A DNA stretch of 53,244 bases from an archaeon. Lineage in GTDB: Archaea; Nanobdellota; Nanobdellia; Pacearchaeales; GW2011-AR1. Positions within the stretch are counted from its first letter, which is position 1, and every line of letters begins with the position of its first letter. The stretch is taken from assembly GCA_009992215.1 (NCBI GenBank), contig JAACWB010000008.1, positions 1-53,244 on the forward strand. The letters run 5' to 3'. The notes beneath the pieces were generated by a model. That model was not told the origin of the DNA. It searched no databases and saw only the letters and a program-made list of their open reading frames with translations. The translations under genes and the position numbers were made by a program. Shown one piece after another: positions 9,101 to 17,169 of this stretch.

Positions 9101-9503
9101 AAACTTTAGGCCAATTTTACATTCAACGAGAAGATTGACAGATGAAGAACTTGAGAAATATAATCAATTTAATGATTTAGTTGATGAAATAGAATATCAA
9201 ATTGAAGGACTTGAAAAAGAAAAAGTTGATACTTTTGATTTGAAGATGGAACTTAAATTGATTAAAGATAAAATTATGAGTGGTTCATTTAGCGTTGTTG
9301 AGATTTATTTGGAAGGGTTAAAACCTCGTGTACAAAAAGAGTGGGAGAAATTAGGAAAACCTTTGCCTAAATTGAAATTGGAACTTGTTGATGAAGAAGA
9401 AATGAAGGCAGAAGAAGAAAAGGCAAAAGCAGAGAAAGCTAAAGTTGAAGTTAAAGAGAAAGTTAAGGCTGTTGAGAAAAAAGTTTTAACGAAAAAAGAA
9501 TGA
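6129..9503 (+). CDS. Membrane HerA/VirB4/FtsK-type (DUF87-like) ATPase with large extracellular N-terminal region
   Basis: 1124 aa: N-terminal TM; extracellular domain similar to ORFs 15441/17166; two carboxypeptidase-regulatory-like modules (LYGYIFDNSGNPLENVTVNV...; NVYGTVKTELGAPVLDARVIL...); second TM near PLYLYSFFGLPLWLIFSIISFLSFVSLNLL; Walker A GATGMGKS (8403-8426), Walker B LKILLVFDEVHRL, VMLISQ motif. Confidence 0.9.
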   Translation: MSREDRPKRNSSARAIAKREIKKDNFEKKTLTFLLFLTAISLSILFLFLISQGGLEGYATYSVNASAGSIAELTIYEKFDTIFWAGAYGLALRVSDFTEQLHDDYSYGEIVRQDLFFDCIQSDAIGGKEIYASTSPVIDFDNLNPANLNALDIYVGCSDAIYCPSVTFTERGNIVVGSRNITNVPMTYTYKWDGDNEIYDTYVLNDGTNFVYAAHIQDVQKSFDVEKIVNYQLLLPIPSESTEHFYFFTDPNDECPASSGIGENILATLYGYIFDNSGNPLENVTVNVAGINTTTSSTGQYSLNFTVVEGTYNVFVKKTGYDDYFTNISVNFTNYLIQKNITMTPYTPGLDELIGVNVYGTVKTELGAPVLDARVILGESTVYTNTTGEYSINATLTSGEHSLVVLKEQYNNYHNSFNFSVGGESILHNIILHDSTIDYQFETGPYTEEPISQQIVEEVIAKGEDYWVSTKEINKEVRKDTFIEEEIGIYNLRQANMNLDFALSPNLKDFIKLDKLTASITPNSFTNLKVTIYGTPPLGTYEGTLTISGDLEQEIPVKIKVVDKKFSVEILLIGIDLFKNLVQPGNNLKYKLNLQNLLRDQSYEVKFNAKIKDLSGENILYEENFSSEIENSLTLLREIPISENFTSGDYFLEITAEYLNLISSSTVSFVVSRPLYLYSFFGLPLWLIFSIISFLSFVSLNLLMYKRYKDKKKRYRIQVEYSTLPEPGPRVVKLGKIAESNHPAYYEIDKLTTHAIVAGATGMGKSISAQVVIEEALMQDICVMVFDPTAQWSGMLRKCDDKKMISFYPRFGLKPKDARAFKGNVRMIKDSKQKIDVNKFLAPGQIQIFSMNKLTPAEIDVFVANTIKQVFRSDPKESPNLKILLVFDEVHRLLPKFGGSGAGFLQIERACREFRKWGLGVMLISQVLNDFAGQIKANINTELQTRTLEEGDLERIKTKYGEEFLKSLVRAEVGVIMFQNADYNRGRPYFVNFRPILHSTRRLTDEELEKYNQFNDLVDEIEYQIEGLEKEKVDTFDLKMELKLIKDKIMSGSFSVVEIYLEGLKPRVQKEWEKLGKPLPKLKLELVDEEEMKAEEEKAKAEKAKVEVKEKVKAVEKKVLTKKE

Positions 9504-9578
9504 TTTTAGTTAATTTTTATAGTTTTTTGTGAATATATTTGCGTCTTTTTTATTAAAGAATTTTTTCCTTTCTTTATT

Positions 9579-10580
9579 ATGAAAAAACGTAACAAACCTT
9601 CATTTTTTTATAGTAAGGTTTTTTTTAATTTTTTAATTATCGGAATTTGTGTTGCTTTGGTTTTTTGTTTTGTTAGTGGATTTATTAGTTATAAGATTAT
9701 GGAAAAACAAACAACCAATAAAATGGATTCTATATTGAGAGAAAAGATTGATTTAATTACAAATTTTATTGAAGAAGAGGAGAGAGAATTTTATCAAATT
9801 TATGATGAAGATTTATTTTTAGAATTTTTAGAATCGAATCAATCTTCTTCTAAAACTAGTTATAGCAAAGATGAAATTATGAATTCTTTTGTTATTGTTG
9901 AAAATAAATCTTTGGGACTTGTAAATTCTTCTGGAATAATTGTTTTAGATAACAACAATGGATTAATAGGATTTAATGTAAGTACTTATCCTGAAACAGT
10001 TAAATATTTAGAAGTTGCTGGACCAGAATTAACTTACCGTATTTTACCACACCCTTTAGAAAATACTTTTTACTTATTGTTAAACAAAAAAATATATGAT
10101 AAAAATGGAACTTATGAGGGTATTTTTTCTTATAGATTGTTGGATGATAAACTTGAAATCTTGTTGGACAAGGTGGGAGATTTTGGAGATTTTGCGGAGG
10201 GATATTTGATAAATCAAGAGTATATTTTGATTACTCCTTCAACGCATGTTTTCGGAGAGGGTGCAGGAAGGGTTATTCAGGCAGTCAATACTTCTAATTC
10301 TCTTGAATGTTTAAACACTCTTTCGGGATTGGGAAAAGAAAATAATGAAATTATTTTTGGTGAACTAAATGAATATGAATCTTATTGGGGAGAAAAAGTA
10401 ATTGGACAATATGTTGCCATGAATAAATTAAATTGGTGTTTATTCGTTGAAATAGAAAAGGATAATTTTTTCAAAAAATATTTTGAATTTTTAATCGTGA
10501 AAGAAATATTTGGTTTTTTTATGGTTGTATTCCTTTTTGTTCTTTTTGGTTATTTTAAATATGAAAATTCAAAAACTTAA
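9579..10580 (+). CDS. Two-TM membrane protein with Cache-like extracellular sensor domain and no output domain
   Basis: 333 aa; TM at both ends, helical N-terminal linker and PAS/Cache-like strands (GTYEGIFSYRLLDDKLEILLDKVGDF...). The family call is inference. Confidence 0.55.
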   Translation: MKKRNKPSFFYSKVFFNFLIIGICVALVFCFVSGFISYKIMEKQTTNKMDSILREKIDLITNFIEEEEREFYQIYDEDLFLEFLESNQSSSKTSYSKDEIMNSFVIVENKSLGLVNSSGIIVLDNNNGLIGFNVSTYPETVKYLEVAGPELTYRILPHPLENTFYLLLNKKIYDKNGTYEGIFSYRLLDDKLEILLDKVGDFGDFAEGYLINQEYILITPSTHVFGEGAGRVIQAVNTSNSLECLNTLSGLGKENNEIIFGELNEYESYWGEKVIGQYVAMNKLNWCLFVEIEKDNFFKKYFEFLIVKEIFGFFMVVFLFVLFGYFKYENSKT

Positions 10581-11716
10581 TCTGAAATAACTTTTTTAAG
10601 AATCAATCCTTCCAATGTTAATCCTGGACCAAAACCCATAGTGATTATTTTTTGATTTGGTTTTATTTTTTTATCTTCTATAATTTCTTTCCATAATATT
10701 GGACAAGAAGTTGAAGAAGGGTTTCCATTATTGTAAATTAAATTTTGACTATTTTCAAAATACTTTTCATCTAAGTTATATTGTTCTTTAATTTTTTCAA
10801 TTATTTTTGGACCTCCAGGATGAATGGCGTAAACTAATTGTTTTTTTTCTTTTTCAAAATCAATATTCCCTTTTTCACATAACCTTTTTGTAAAATATAA
10901 AATATTTTTTTCTATAATTTCAGGTAATTCTTTTGACATTTCTAGTTCAAAATTTGTTTCGCTTGGAAACCATTTAACTGTTTTTATTGTGCTTGGAATT
11001 ATTTGAGAATGTTTACTTAAGATTTCTAGTCCATTTCTTTTTTCTTTGTAGAATTCTTCGTTTCCAAGGGCAGAATAAATTATTGCTGCATCCCCAAAAA
11101 GAGTTGCTTTTATGAAATCTAGGGGATTTTGATCTTTTTGTAATCTTTTTATTGTCATCTCAAGATAGGTAGAAATTATTTCAATACTTAGGATGTCAAC
11201 TCTTTTTTCTATTTTCTTGTCACTTAAGATTGAATTATTTGCTATCTTTGTTGCGGGAAATGAACCCATACAACCAAAATATTGTGAATGAAAAACGGAA
11301 GTATCTTTCCAATTTTTTTCTGAAACAAAAACTTGTGGGGGTGAAGGTAGACTTGTTTCTGTTGTTGAAGTAAAGATTAATTCATCTGGAACATAATTTT
11401 TTTTAGAATAGTTTTCGTTTAAAACATCTAAAATTATTTTGTCTGACAATAAAATTCTTTCCAATTCTGGAGAGTTTTCATTAATTCTAATTCTATTTAA
11501 TGTTTCGTTGACATACTCGTAGTCAAACAAAGTTCTTGATTTAATTTTTGTTTTATCAACAGAATATTTTTTTATCTTACTTAGAATTTCTTCTTTTTTT
11601 TCTGTTGGACTGGATTCTAAGATTTTTTCTTTTATGTATTCTATTATTTTTTCTTGAGGAATTTTTTTATTTTCATAAATTCTGTTAAAATCTGTTAAAA
11701 TTACGGAAGTGTTCAT
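10577..11716 (-). CDS. Type III polyketide synthase / chalcone synthase-like thiolase-fold enzyme
   Basis: 379 aa; FGCMGSFPA (nucleophile Cys), YAIHPGGPKII (His), NNGNPSSTSCP (Asn) and CHS-signature GFGPGLTLE (minus strand, 10610-10636). Confidence 0.82.
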   Translation of the reverse strand: MNTSVILTDFNRIYENKKIPQEKIIEYIKEKILESSPTEKKEEILSKIKKYSVDKTKIKSRTLFDYEYVNETLNRIRINENSPELERILLSDKIILDVLNENYSKKNYVPDELIFTSTTETSLPSPPQVFVSEKNWKDTSVFHSQYFGCMGSFPATKIANNSILSDKKIEKRVDILSIEIISTYLEMTIKRLQKDQNPLDFIKATLFGDAAIIYSALGNEEFYKEKRNGLEILSKHSQIIPSTIKTVKWFPSETNFELEMSKELPEIIEKNILYFTKRLCEKGNIDFEKEKKQLVYAIHPGGPKIIEKIKEQYNLDEKYFENSQNLIYNNGNPSSTSCPILWKEIIEDKKIKPNQKIITMGFGPGLTLEGLILKKVISD

Positions 11717-11816
11717 TGTTTTAATAGCAAATTTTTTGCTAATTTAAGAGTTTACACGAATATGTTTCTTTTTTCTATAAAGTAAACTTAATAAAATATA
11801 TTTTCTAATATATATT

Positions 11817-12149
11817 ATGACTAAACGTGAATTAAGGCATGTTAAAAATTTGGCTAAGAAACTTGTTCCTAAAGAAACTTTAAAGAAAATTAAAAAAATA
11901 AAAGACAGAAATGAAAAAATTGATTTGTATAAACATTCATTAAAATCGAATTTGGAACTTAGGATTCATTCAATCGAAAAGGAAATAAAAAAACACGAGA
12001 AAAAACATGATGTTTTTAATTTGTATGCAAAGACTAAATTATTAAACTTGAAAATTCAATATTTTTATGTGACGCATAATAAAAAGGATTTAAAATTAGC
12101 GTTAAAATTGATAAAAGAGGTGGAGGGAGAGTTAAAGAAACTTTCTTAA
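11817..12149 (+). CDS. Small basic coiled-coil protein
   Basis: 110 aa, helical Lys-rich; no recognised domain. Confidence 0.6.
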   Translation: MTKRELRHVKNLAKKLVPKETLKKIKKIKDRNEKIDLYKHSLKSNLELRIHSIEKEIKKHEKKHDVFNLYAKTKLLNLKIQYFYVTHNKKDLKLALKLIKEVEGELKKLS

Positions 12150-12153
12150 TTTT

Positions 12154-12978
12154 ATGGGATTATTTGGAAAAAAGAAAAAAGAGGATGAAGAGGGATTAGA
12201 GGAAACTGAAGAGGTTGAAGAAAAAAAGCCCGAAGTGAAATCTTCTAGTTCGGGTGAAGCAAATTTAGGACAAATTTCTGTTCAAGTTGAAAAACTTTCT
12301 GCTAGCGTTGAAGCTTTTACTGAAGTCCGTAAGTCTTTTACTGAAAGATTTAATCATACAAGTGAACAAATTGGGGAACTTCGTGCAATGATTCTTGACA
12401 GGGACAAGTCTATACAAGATATTGAATTAAAGGCTGTTAAAGCGCATGATTTAGTTGAAACGGTTCAGCCTGAAAAGATGATGACTGAAATTCAAAAGCA
12501 GGAAGCAAAGATTGAGGCATTGAAAGCAAATTTAGAGGGTAATGAAGCAATTATGGGAAGAATCATGGATGAACTTAAAGATGTAAAAAAGAAAGTTGAA
12601 TTTTTCAGAGGAGTTGAAGAAATTGTTAAATTAAGTGAAGAAACAAAAGCAGATTTAATTGAGATAAAGAAAATAGAATCTAGAATTTCTTTGAATACAG
12701 ATAAGGTTGATACAATTTATTCAGAGATGCGACAAAAGTTTCAAAAGATTGATTTGGTTGACGGGACTCTTCAAGACATGAAAGCACAGAGTGAACAAAA
12801 TGAACATGATATTCAATTCTTGAAAGATAAAGTTATTGACCTTGCAACAAAAGAGGATTTAGAGAAATTAGTTACAAAGGTTCAAAGATATATTGAAGCC
12901 TTGAAAGATTTAGAAAAGAAGAGTAGTATGGGTAAGGATATTGATAAACTTAAAGAAATACTTGATGGTTTAAAGTAA
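12154..12978 (+). CDS. Coiled-coil protein, possibly FlaC/ArlC-like accessory protein
   Basis: 274 aa, MGLFGKKKKEDEEG... acidic linker then long heptad-rich helices. Confidence 0.6.
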   Translation: MGLFGKKKKEDEEGLEETEEVEEKKPEVKSSSSGEANLGQISVQVEKLSASVEAFTEVRKSFTERFNHTSEQIGELRAMILDRDKSIQDIELKAVKAHDLVETVQPEKMMTEIQKQEAKIEALKANLEGNEAIMGRIMDELKDVKKKVEFFRGVEEIVKLSEETKADLIEIKKIESRISLNTDKVDTIYSEMRQKFQKIDLVDGTLQDMKAQSEQNEHDIQFLKDKVIDLATKEDLEKLVTKVQRYIEALKDLEKKSSMGKDIDKLKEILDGLK

Positions 12979-12997
12979 TTTTGTTTCTTTTTGGTTC

Positions 12998-13060
12998 TTT
13001 TGAATTTTACAGAACCAAGACACGTACCTCCAGTACGCGCCTGAACCTGAAAATTCAAAA
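12998..13060. repeat. Intergenic structured element: 11-bp A/T stem around a GC-richer loop with inner hairpin
   Basis: TTTTGAATTTT (12998-13008) / AAAATTCAAAA (13050-13060) perfect; inner CGTAC-CTCCA-GTACG at 13023-13037. Confidence 0.65.
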
Positions 13061-13125
13061 TACCTCAAAAATAATTCAAAATTGGGGGAGGAAATTTTTT
13101 TAAATTGTAATTCATTTTGGAATTT

Positions 13126-13542
13126 ATGAAGTCATTGATGTTTCATTCTAAAAGATATGAAATTGAGGTAGTAAGACTTGCAAATAAACCTGAAGGTATT
13201 AGACCAGAAGAGGTTAAGGAAAAGAAACAAAAAATAAAAGATTGTATTTTAGTTTTTATTACGGTTGAAAAAGGAGATGATATTGAAAAAATATCAAATG
13301 AATTATCTCTTGAAGTATTGAAATTTGCTAAAGAAGTCAATTGTAAAAAGACTGTTATTTGTCCTTTTGCTCATTTATCTAATAATCTTGCAAATTTTAA
13401 AGAAGGAATAAAGTTTTTTGATTTATTAGAAAAAGAATTAACAAATAAAATTGGATTACATAGATCACATTTTGGTTCTGATAAAACTTTATTGCTTGAA
13501 GTTTATGGTCATGCTGGAGCTGTGAGATTCAGGGAATTTTAG
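13126..13542 (+). CDS. Free-standing archaeal threonyl-tRNA synthetase editing-domain protein (tRNA-Thr_ED-like)
   Basis: MKSLMFHSKRYEIEV...ILVFITVEKGDD...KTVICPFAHLSNNLANFKEGIKFFDLLEKELTNKIGLHRSHFGSDKTLLLEVYGHAGAVRFREF; the 'PFAHLS' and 'xGH' motifs match the archaeal ThrRS N-terminal editing domain. The ORF-track start at 13117 is TTG; ATG 13126 is preferred. Confidence 0.75.
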   Translation: MKSLMFHSKRYEIEVVRLANKPEGIRPEEVKEKKQKIKDCILVFITVEKGDDIEKISNELSLEVLKFAKEVNCKKTVICPFAHLSNNLANFKEGIKFFDLLEKELTNKIGLHRSHFGSDKTLLLEVYGHAGAVRFREF

Positions 13543-13559
13543 TTAAGTCTATACAAATT

Positions 13560-13568
13560 CTTATAAAC
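13560..13568 (+). promoter_or_regulatory. TATA box of the 13589 gene
   Basis: cTTATAAAc, centred about 25 nt upstream of ATG 13589. Confidence 0.45.
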
Positions 13569-13588
13569 AATTTTATTCTATTTTCTTT

Positions 13589-15361
13589 ATGGGGGGAAAA
13601 TTTAAATTATTCTTAGTTTTGGCTTTTGTTTTTAGTTTAAACTTTGTTAGTTCAGCGATAGTTGTTCAAGATAATTTTCATAGCACGTATAGTGTTGGAG
13701 ATTCTATTTCACTTAAATTTTCTTTAAGTAGTTCACAGAGTGTTTCGGGTTTTTGTGATTCTTATTTGGTTTGTGATAATGATAAAACGTTAATTGACAA
13801 AAGATATGTTTTTTTAGATGATGAAAAAGAGAATTTTACTTTGGAATTTCCTTTACTTGAAGTAGGGGGGTGTAATTTTAAGGTTGAGTTTTTGGATGAT
13901 TCTGATTTAAGTGAAGATTTTTTGGTTAGTGATAAATTAGATATTAATTATGTTCTAAACAATAAGGTTTTTTTCCCGCTTGAGACTTTAGAAATTTTTG
14001 GGAATATAACAAAAGCGAATCATGATTTGTATTCGGGGATTGTAAATTTTAAAATTGATGGGCTCGTAGAGAAAACTTTGGAAGTAGAAAATGGAGAATT
14101 TTATTTTGACTATGAAATTAGTAAAACAGCAAAACCAAAAAATTATAGTTTACAAATTAGTGCTGCTGAAAAAGATTTTTTGGGAGAAATTTTGAACTCG
14201 GGAAAGGTTTATGAAACTGTTGAAGTAAAATCAAAACCTATGAAAATTGAGATAATTTCAAGTGATGAAATAAATCCTCCAACTAACTTTTCTTTTCAAG
14301 TAAATTTACTTAATCAAGTTGATGATTTAGTTTTGGGTGAACCTGTTATTGTTAAGATTTTTGATTCAGTTAATAATTTAATTTATCAAGAAGAAATAAA
14401 TTCTTCGATGAATTCAACTTTTGAATTTGTTGGAACAACAAAAAGAGGGAATTCTTATTTGAATGGATATTATGGGAACTTTTTTTTTAGTAAACCGCTT
14501 TATGTTAATGATTACCGTGCGATAAACAGTACCTTAGTTAAGAATTCTTTGAAATTTACAAATATTGGAAACGTGCCTTATGAAGGAATTGTAAAATTTA
14601 ATTTGGAAAATGAAAATTCTTCTGAAGAATATTTAGTTAATGTTAGTCTTGATTTAGGAGAGAGTTATTTTTATTTATTGCCTGTAAATGGAATTTATAA
14701 TATTAGTGCGGGAGAAAATTTATTTTTGAATGCGCCTTTAACTGGGGCAGCGATACTTGAAAACGGAAAAATTACTTTGTTTGGATATTTTGTAACCTTT
14801 GGTTTTATTATTTTCTTAGTTGTTTCTTATGTTTTTGTTAGAAAGAAAAGAAAAAAACATTTTCCTAATGAAAAGATTCAGGAAAAGGCAGAACCTAAAA
14901 AACTTATTGTAACTGAAACAAAAGAAGAAAATTTAGAAGTGAAACAGAAGGTATTTATGATTTTTATTAAATCAAATAAGGACATTAAAGAATACGAGCA
15001 AATTATTTTAAGTTATAATTTGAAACTTAATCTTGTGAATGAAAAACTCGGGTATGTTTTGTTTTTCCAGAAAGGAGAACTTTCTCCAGAATATAGGATT
15101 TATAATTTGTCTAAAACTTTAATTAAATCTTCTTTAATGAAACAAGATGTATTAACAATTGTTCTTAATCGGGGGTTTTTTGAAAAGAAAATTAATCTTC
15201 TGAAAAAATTTGCTTTGTTTAACAAAACTATTTTGGATTTGTTTAGTGGAAAATTAATAATTGGGGAAAAAATAATGGACAAGTTGAAAATTAAACTTCC
15301 TAGCGAAGAAAAAATAATTGAAGTAATGGGAAGAAAGATTCGGGTTTATGTTATTGATTAA
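13589..15361 (+). CDS. Single-pass surface protein with a cytoplasmic C-terminal domain
   Basis: 590 aa; signal peptide MGGKFKLFLVLAFVFSLNFVSSA; TM ITLFGYFVTFGFIIFLVVSYVFVRKKRKK; about 150-aa cytoplasmic domain. Confidence 0.75.
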   Translation: MGGKFKLFLVLAFVFSLNFVSSAIVVQDNFHSTYSVGDSISLKFSLSSSQSVSGFCDSYLVCDNDKTLIDKRYVFLDDEKENFTLEFPLLEVGGCNFKVEFLDDSDLSEDFLVSDKLDINYVLNNKVFFPLETLEIFGNITKANHDLYSGIVNFKIDGLVEKTLEVENGEFYFDYEISKTAKPKNYSLQISAAEKDFLGEILNSGKVYETVEVKSKPMKIEIISSDEINPPTNFSFQVNLLNQVDDLVLGEPVIVKIFDSVNNLIYQEEINSSMNSTFEFVGTTKRGNSYLNGYYGNFFFSKPLYVNDYRAINSTLVKNSLKFTNIGNVPYEGIVKFNLENENSSEEYLVNVSLDLGESYFYLLPVNGIYNISAGENLFLNAPLTGAAILENGKITLFGYFVTFGFIIFLVVSYVFVRKKRKKHFPNEKIQEKAEPKKLIVTETKEENLEVKQKVFMIFIKSNKDIKEYEQIILSYNLKLNLVNEKLGYVLFFQKGELSPEYRIYNLSKTLIKSSLMKQDVLTIVLNRGFFEKKINLLKKFALFNKTILDLFSGKLIIGEKIMDKLKIKLPSEEKIIEVMGRKIRVYVID

Positions 15362-15440
15362 AGAAATGTTTGGGAAAGCCCATTAATACTGTATATACGG
15401 TAACTTAATAAATAATTTTATCTATTTTTTATTAGGCAAG

Positions 15441-16163
15441 ATGGGGAGAATTAACAAATCAATTATTTTTGCATGTTTAGTTTTATTTTCAATTAGTTTT
15501 ACTTTTGCAGTTCAACCTTTTGGTGCTGAAACTTTGAATGTTGTTAGTTCAACTAGTTCTCCTGTTACTCCTGCTGCAAGTGCAGAAGCGCAAGCTGGAA
15601 ATGTAACTGAATTAAATATTTTTGGAGTTTCAGTAACTCAAACTTGGCAAGGTTATTTTGGTAATGTAAGCGGTACACTTCAATTAGCAGATTCAAGTGA
15701 TAACATAATGTATAATTGGTCTTTGGCGGATCCCGAAGGAGAAGTTTATGCTTCAAGATTGAGCAGCGTTAATTGGGAAAATATTCAATGTTTTAATTGG
15801 AGCGAAAATGGAACTTGGCTTGAAAGTGATTTTGGTATTTCTCCAGGGGATGTTGATGGAGTGAATGAAACTTTTAGTTATGACAATTTACATGATTTAT
15901 TTTTTACAAATCAGCATCAATTCAATGAAGGTGAATGTATGAGCACATATATTTATGATAATTCAAGTAGCTCGGTTGATAATCATTTTGAGGAAGTATT
16001 ACTTTGGGATGGAACTGACGTTGTATTTACTTCTCTTTTAGAAGAACAAAGTGTAAATGGGTTTGATGGAAAAGATCATGATTTTGAAATGCTTGTTTTA
16101 GAAGATGGTCATGAGACAGATGTCGATGTCACAACCTATTATTTTTATGTAGAACTTCAATAA
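15441..16163 (+). CDS. Small secreted surface protein, paralogue of ORF 17166
   Basis: 240 aa; signal peptide then AGNVTELNIFGVSVTQTWQGYFGNVSGTLQL...MYNWSLADPEGEV...EEVLLWDGTDVVF...HDFEMLVLEDGHE...YYFYVELQ. Confidence 0.85.
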   Translation: MGRINKSIIFACLVLFSISFTFAVQPFGAETLNVVSSTSSPVTPAASAEAQAGNVTELNIFGVSVTQTWQGYFGNVSGTLQLADSSDNIMYNWSLADPEGEVYASRLSSVNWENIQCFNWSENGTWLESDFGISPGDVDGVNETFSYDNLHDLFFTNQHQFNEGECMSTYIYDNSSSSVDNHFEEVLLWDGTDVVFTSLLEEQSVNGFDGKDHDFEMLVLEDGHETDVDVTTYYFYVELQ

Positions 16164-16196
16164 AGTAGCTGGTGAGCTAGTGAGCTGGAAGCTTCA

Positions 16197-16274
16197 AGAA
16201 AATTTCTTCGTCATTTCCCGCGCCCGAATTTTTGTTACGCGTCCCTCCACACCCTAATTGCGAAGAAATTTTCT
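16197..16274. repeat. Structured intergenic element, copy 1 (14-bp stem, 50-nt loop)
   Basis: AGAAAATTTCTTCG / CGAAGAAATTTTCT; loop contains CCCGAATTTTTGTTACGCGTCCCTCC (16223-16248), identical to 41245-41270. Confidence 0.85.
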
Positions 16275-16566
16275 AAATTAATTAAGTGAAGAGGATAGGG
16301 GGAAGTAGGAAGTAAAAAAAAAGTTTTGGGTTATCGTCGCTATTTTTCTTTTTTACTTATCTATTTTAGTAATTAGTTAAATAGTTTATATGGTAAACTA
16401 AATTAAAAAGATTAATAAATAAATAATGATTATAAATTAAGTAAACTGATAACAAAAAAAGAGTATTTTCTAAACTAATTAAATTTATAAAAAAGAATTA
16501 TTTATTAACGATAATACTTAATTAAATAAACAAAACATTTAAATAGTATTTCAAATATTAAAGAAT

Positions 16567-17169
16567 ATGAATTTTGATTCATTCCTGGGTGAAAAGAGGT
16601 GGGAGATATTGCAGATTATCGCGAGAAGACCGTCTTCTCCGATAGAAATTGCCGAAGGGCTTTTTACGACTGTTAGCTATGTTAGTCAACAGTTAAAGTT
16701 ACTTGAAGCACTAGGAATTGTTTACAAGACAAAGACTGGTTCTGCTGAAAAAGGAAAGCCCAGGAATCTTTATGCTTTAACAAATGAATTGAGTTATCTC
16801 ACTATTTTAACAAAAGACTTTTCTGAAAAGAAATTAATTTATTTAACTGAATACCATAAAGGAGTTTTGGCAATTTGGATGGTTGAAAATTCTAGTTTGC
16901 ATGATTCATTACATAGAGTTTATTTAGAATTACAAAATTATCAAAAAGAAATTGATTCAATTTTTCTTGATAAAAATTCTGGGAAAATGATTATTTTTAG
17001 TTCTTCAAAAACTTTGAAATCAAAGGTTGATACTTTTATTAAAACACTTGAAAATAAGGTTGATTATTCTATTTATTTACCTTCAGATATTTCAAAAGAG
17101 ATTTCTGAAAATCATATTCCGTTACTCGGAGGGGAGAGAATCAAAAAAGGGGGAGAAAATGAAATATGA
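16567..17169 (+). CDS. ArsR-like winged-helix regulator
   Basis: 200 aa; GEKRWEILQIIARRPSSPIEIAEGLFTTVSYVSQQLKLLEALGIVYKTKTGSAEKGKPRNLYALT. Stop overlaps the next start (ATGA). Confidence 0.8.
   Translation: MNFDSFLGEKRWEILQIIARRPSSPIEIAEGLFTTVSYVSQQLKLLEALGIVYKTKTGSAEKGKPRNLYALTNELSYLTILTKDFSEKKLIYLTEYHKGVLAIWMVENSSLHDSLHRVYLELQNYQKEIDSIFLDKNSGKMIIFSSSKTLKSKVDTFIKTLENKVDYSIYLPSDISKEISENHIPLLGGERIKKGGENEI

Noticed and set aside
11725-11741. TAGCAAA-TTT-TTTGCTA hairpin upstream of the PKS gene
   Set aside because: Single short AT-rich palindrome, plausible by chance or as a minor regulatory site; no supporting repeats.
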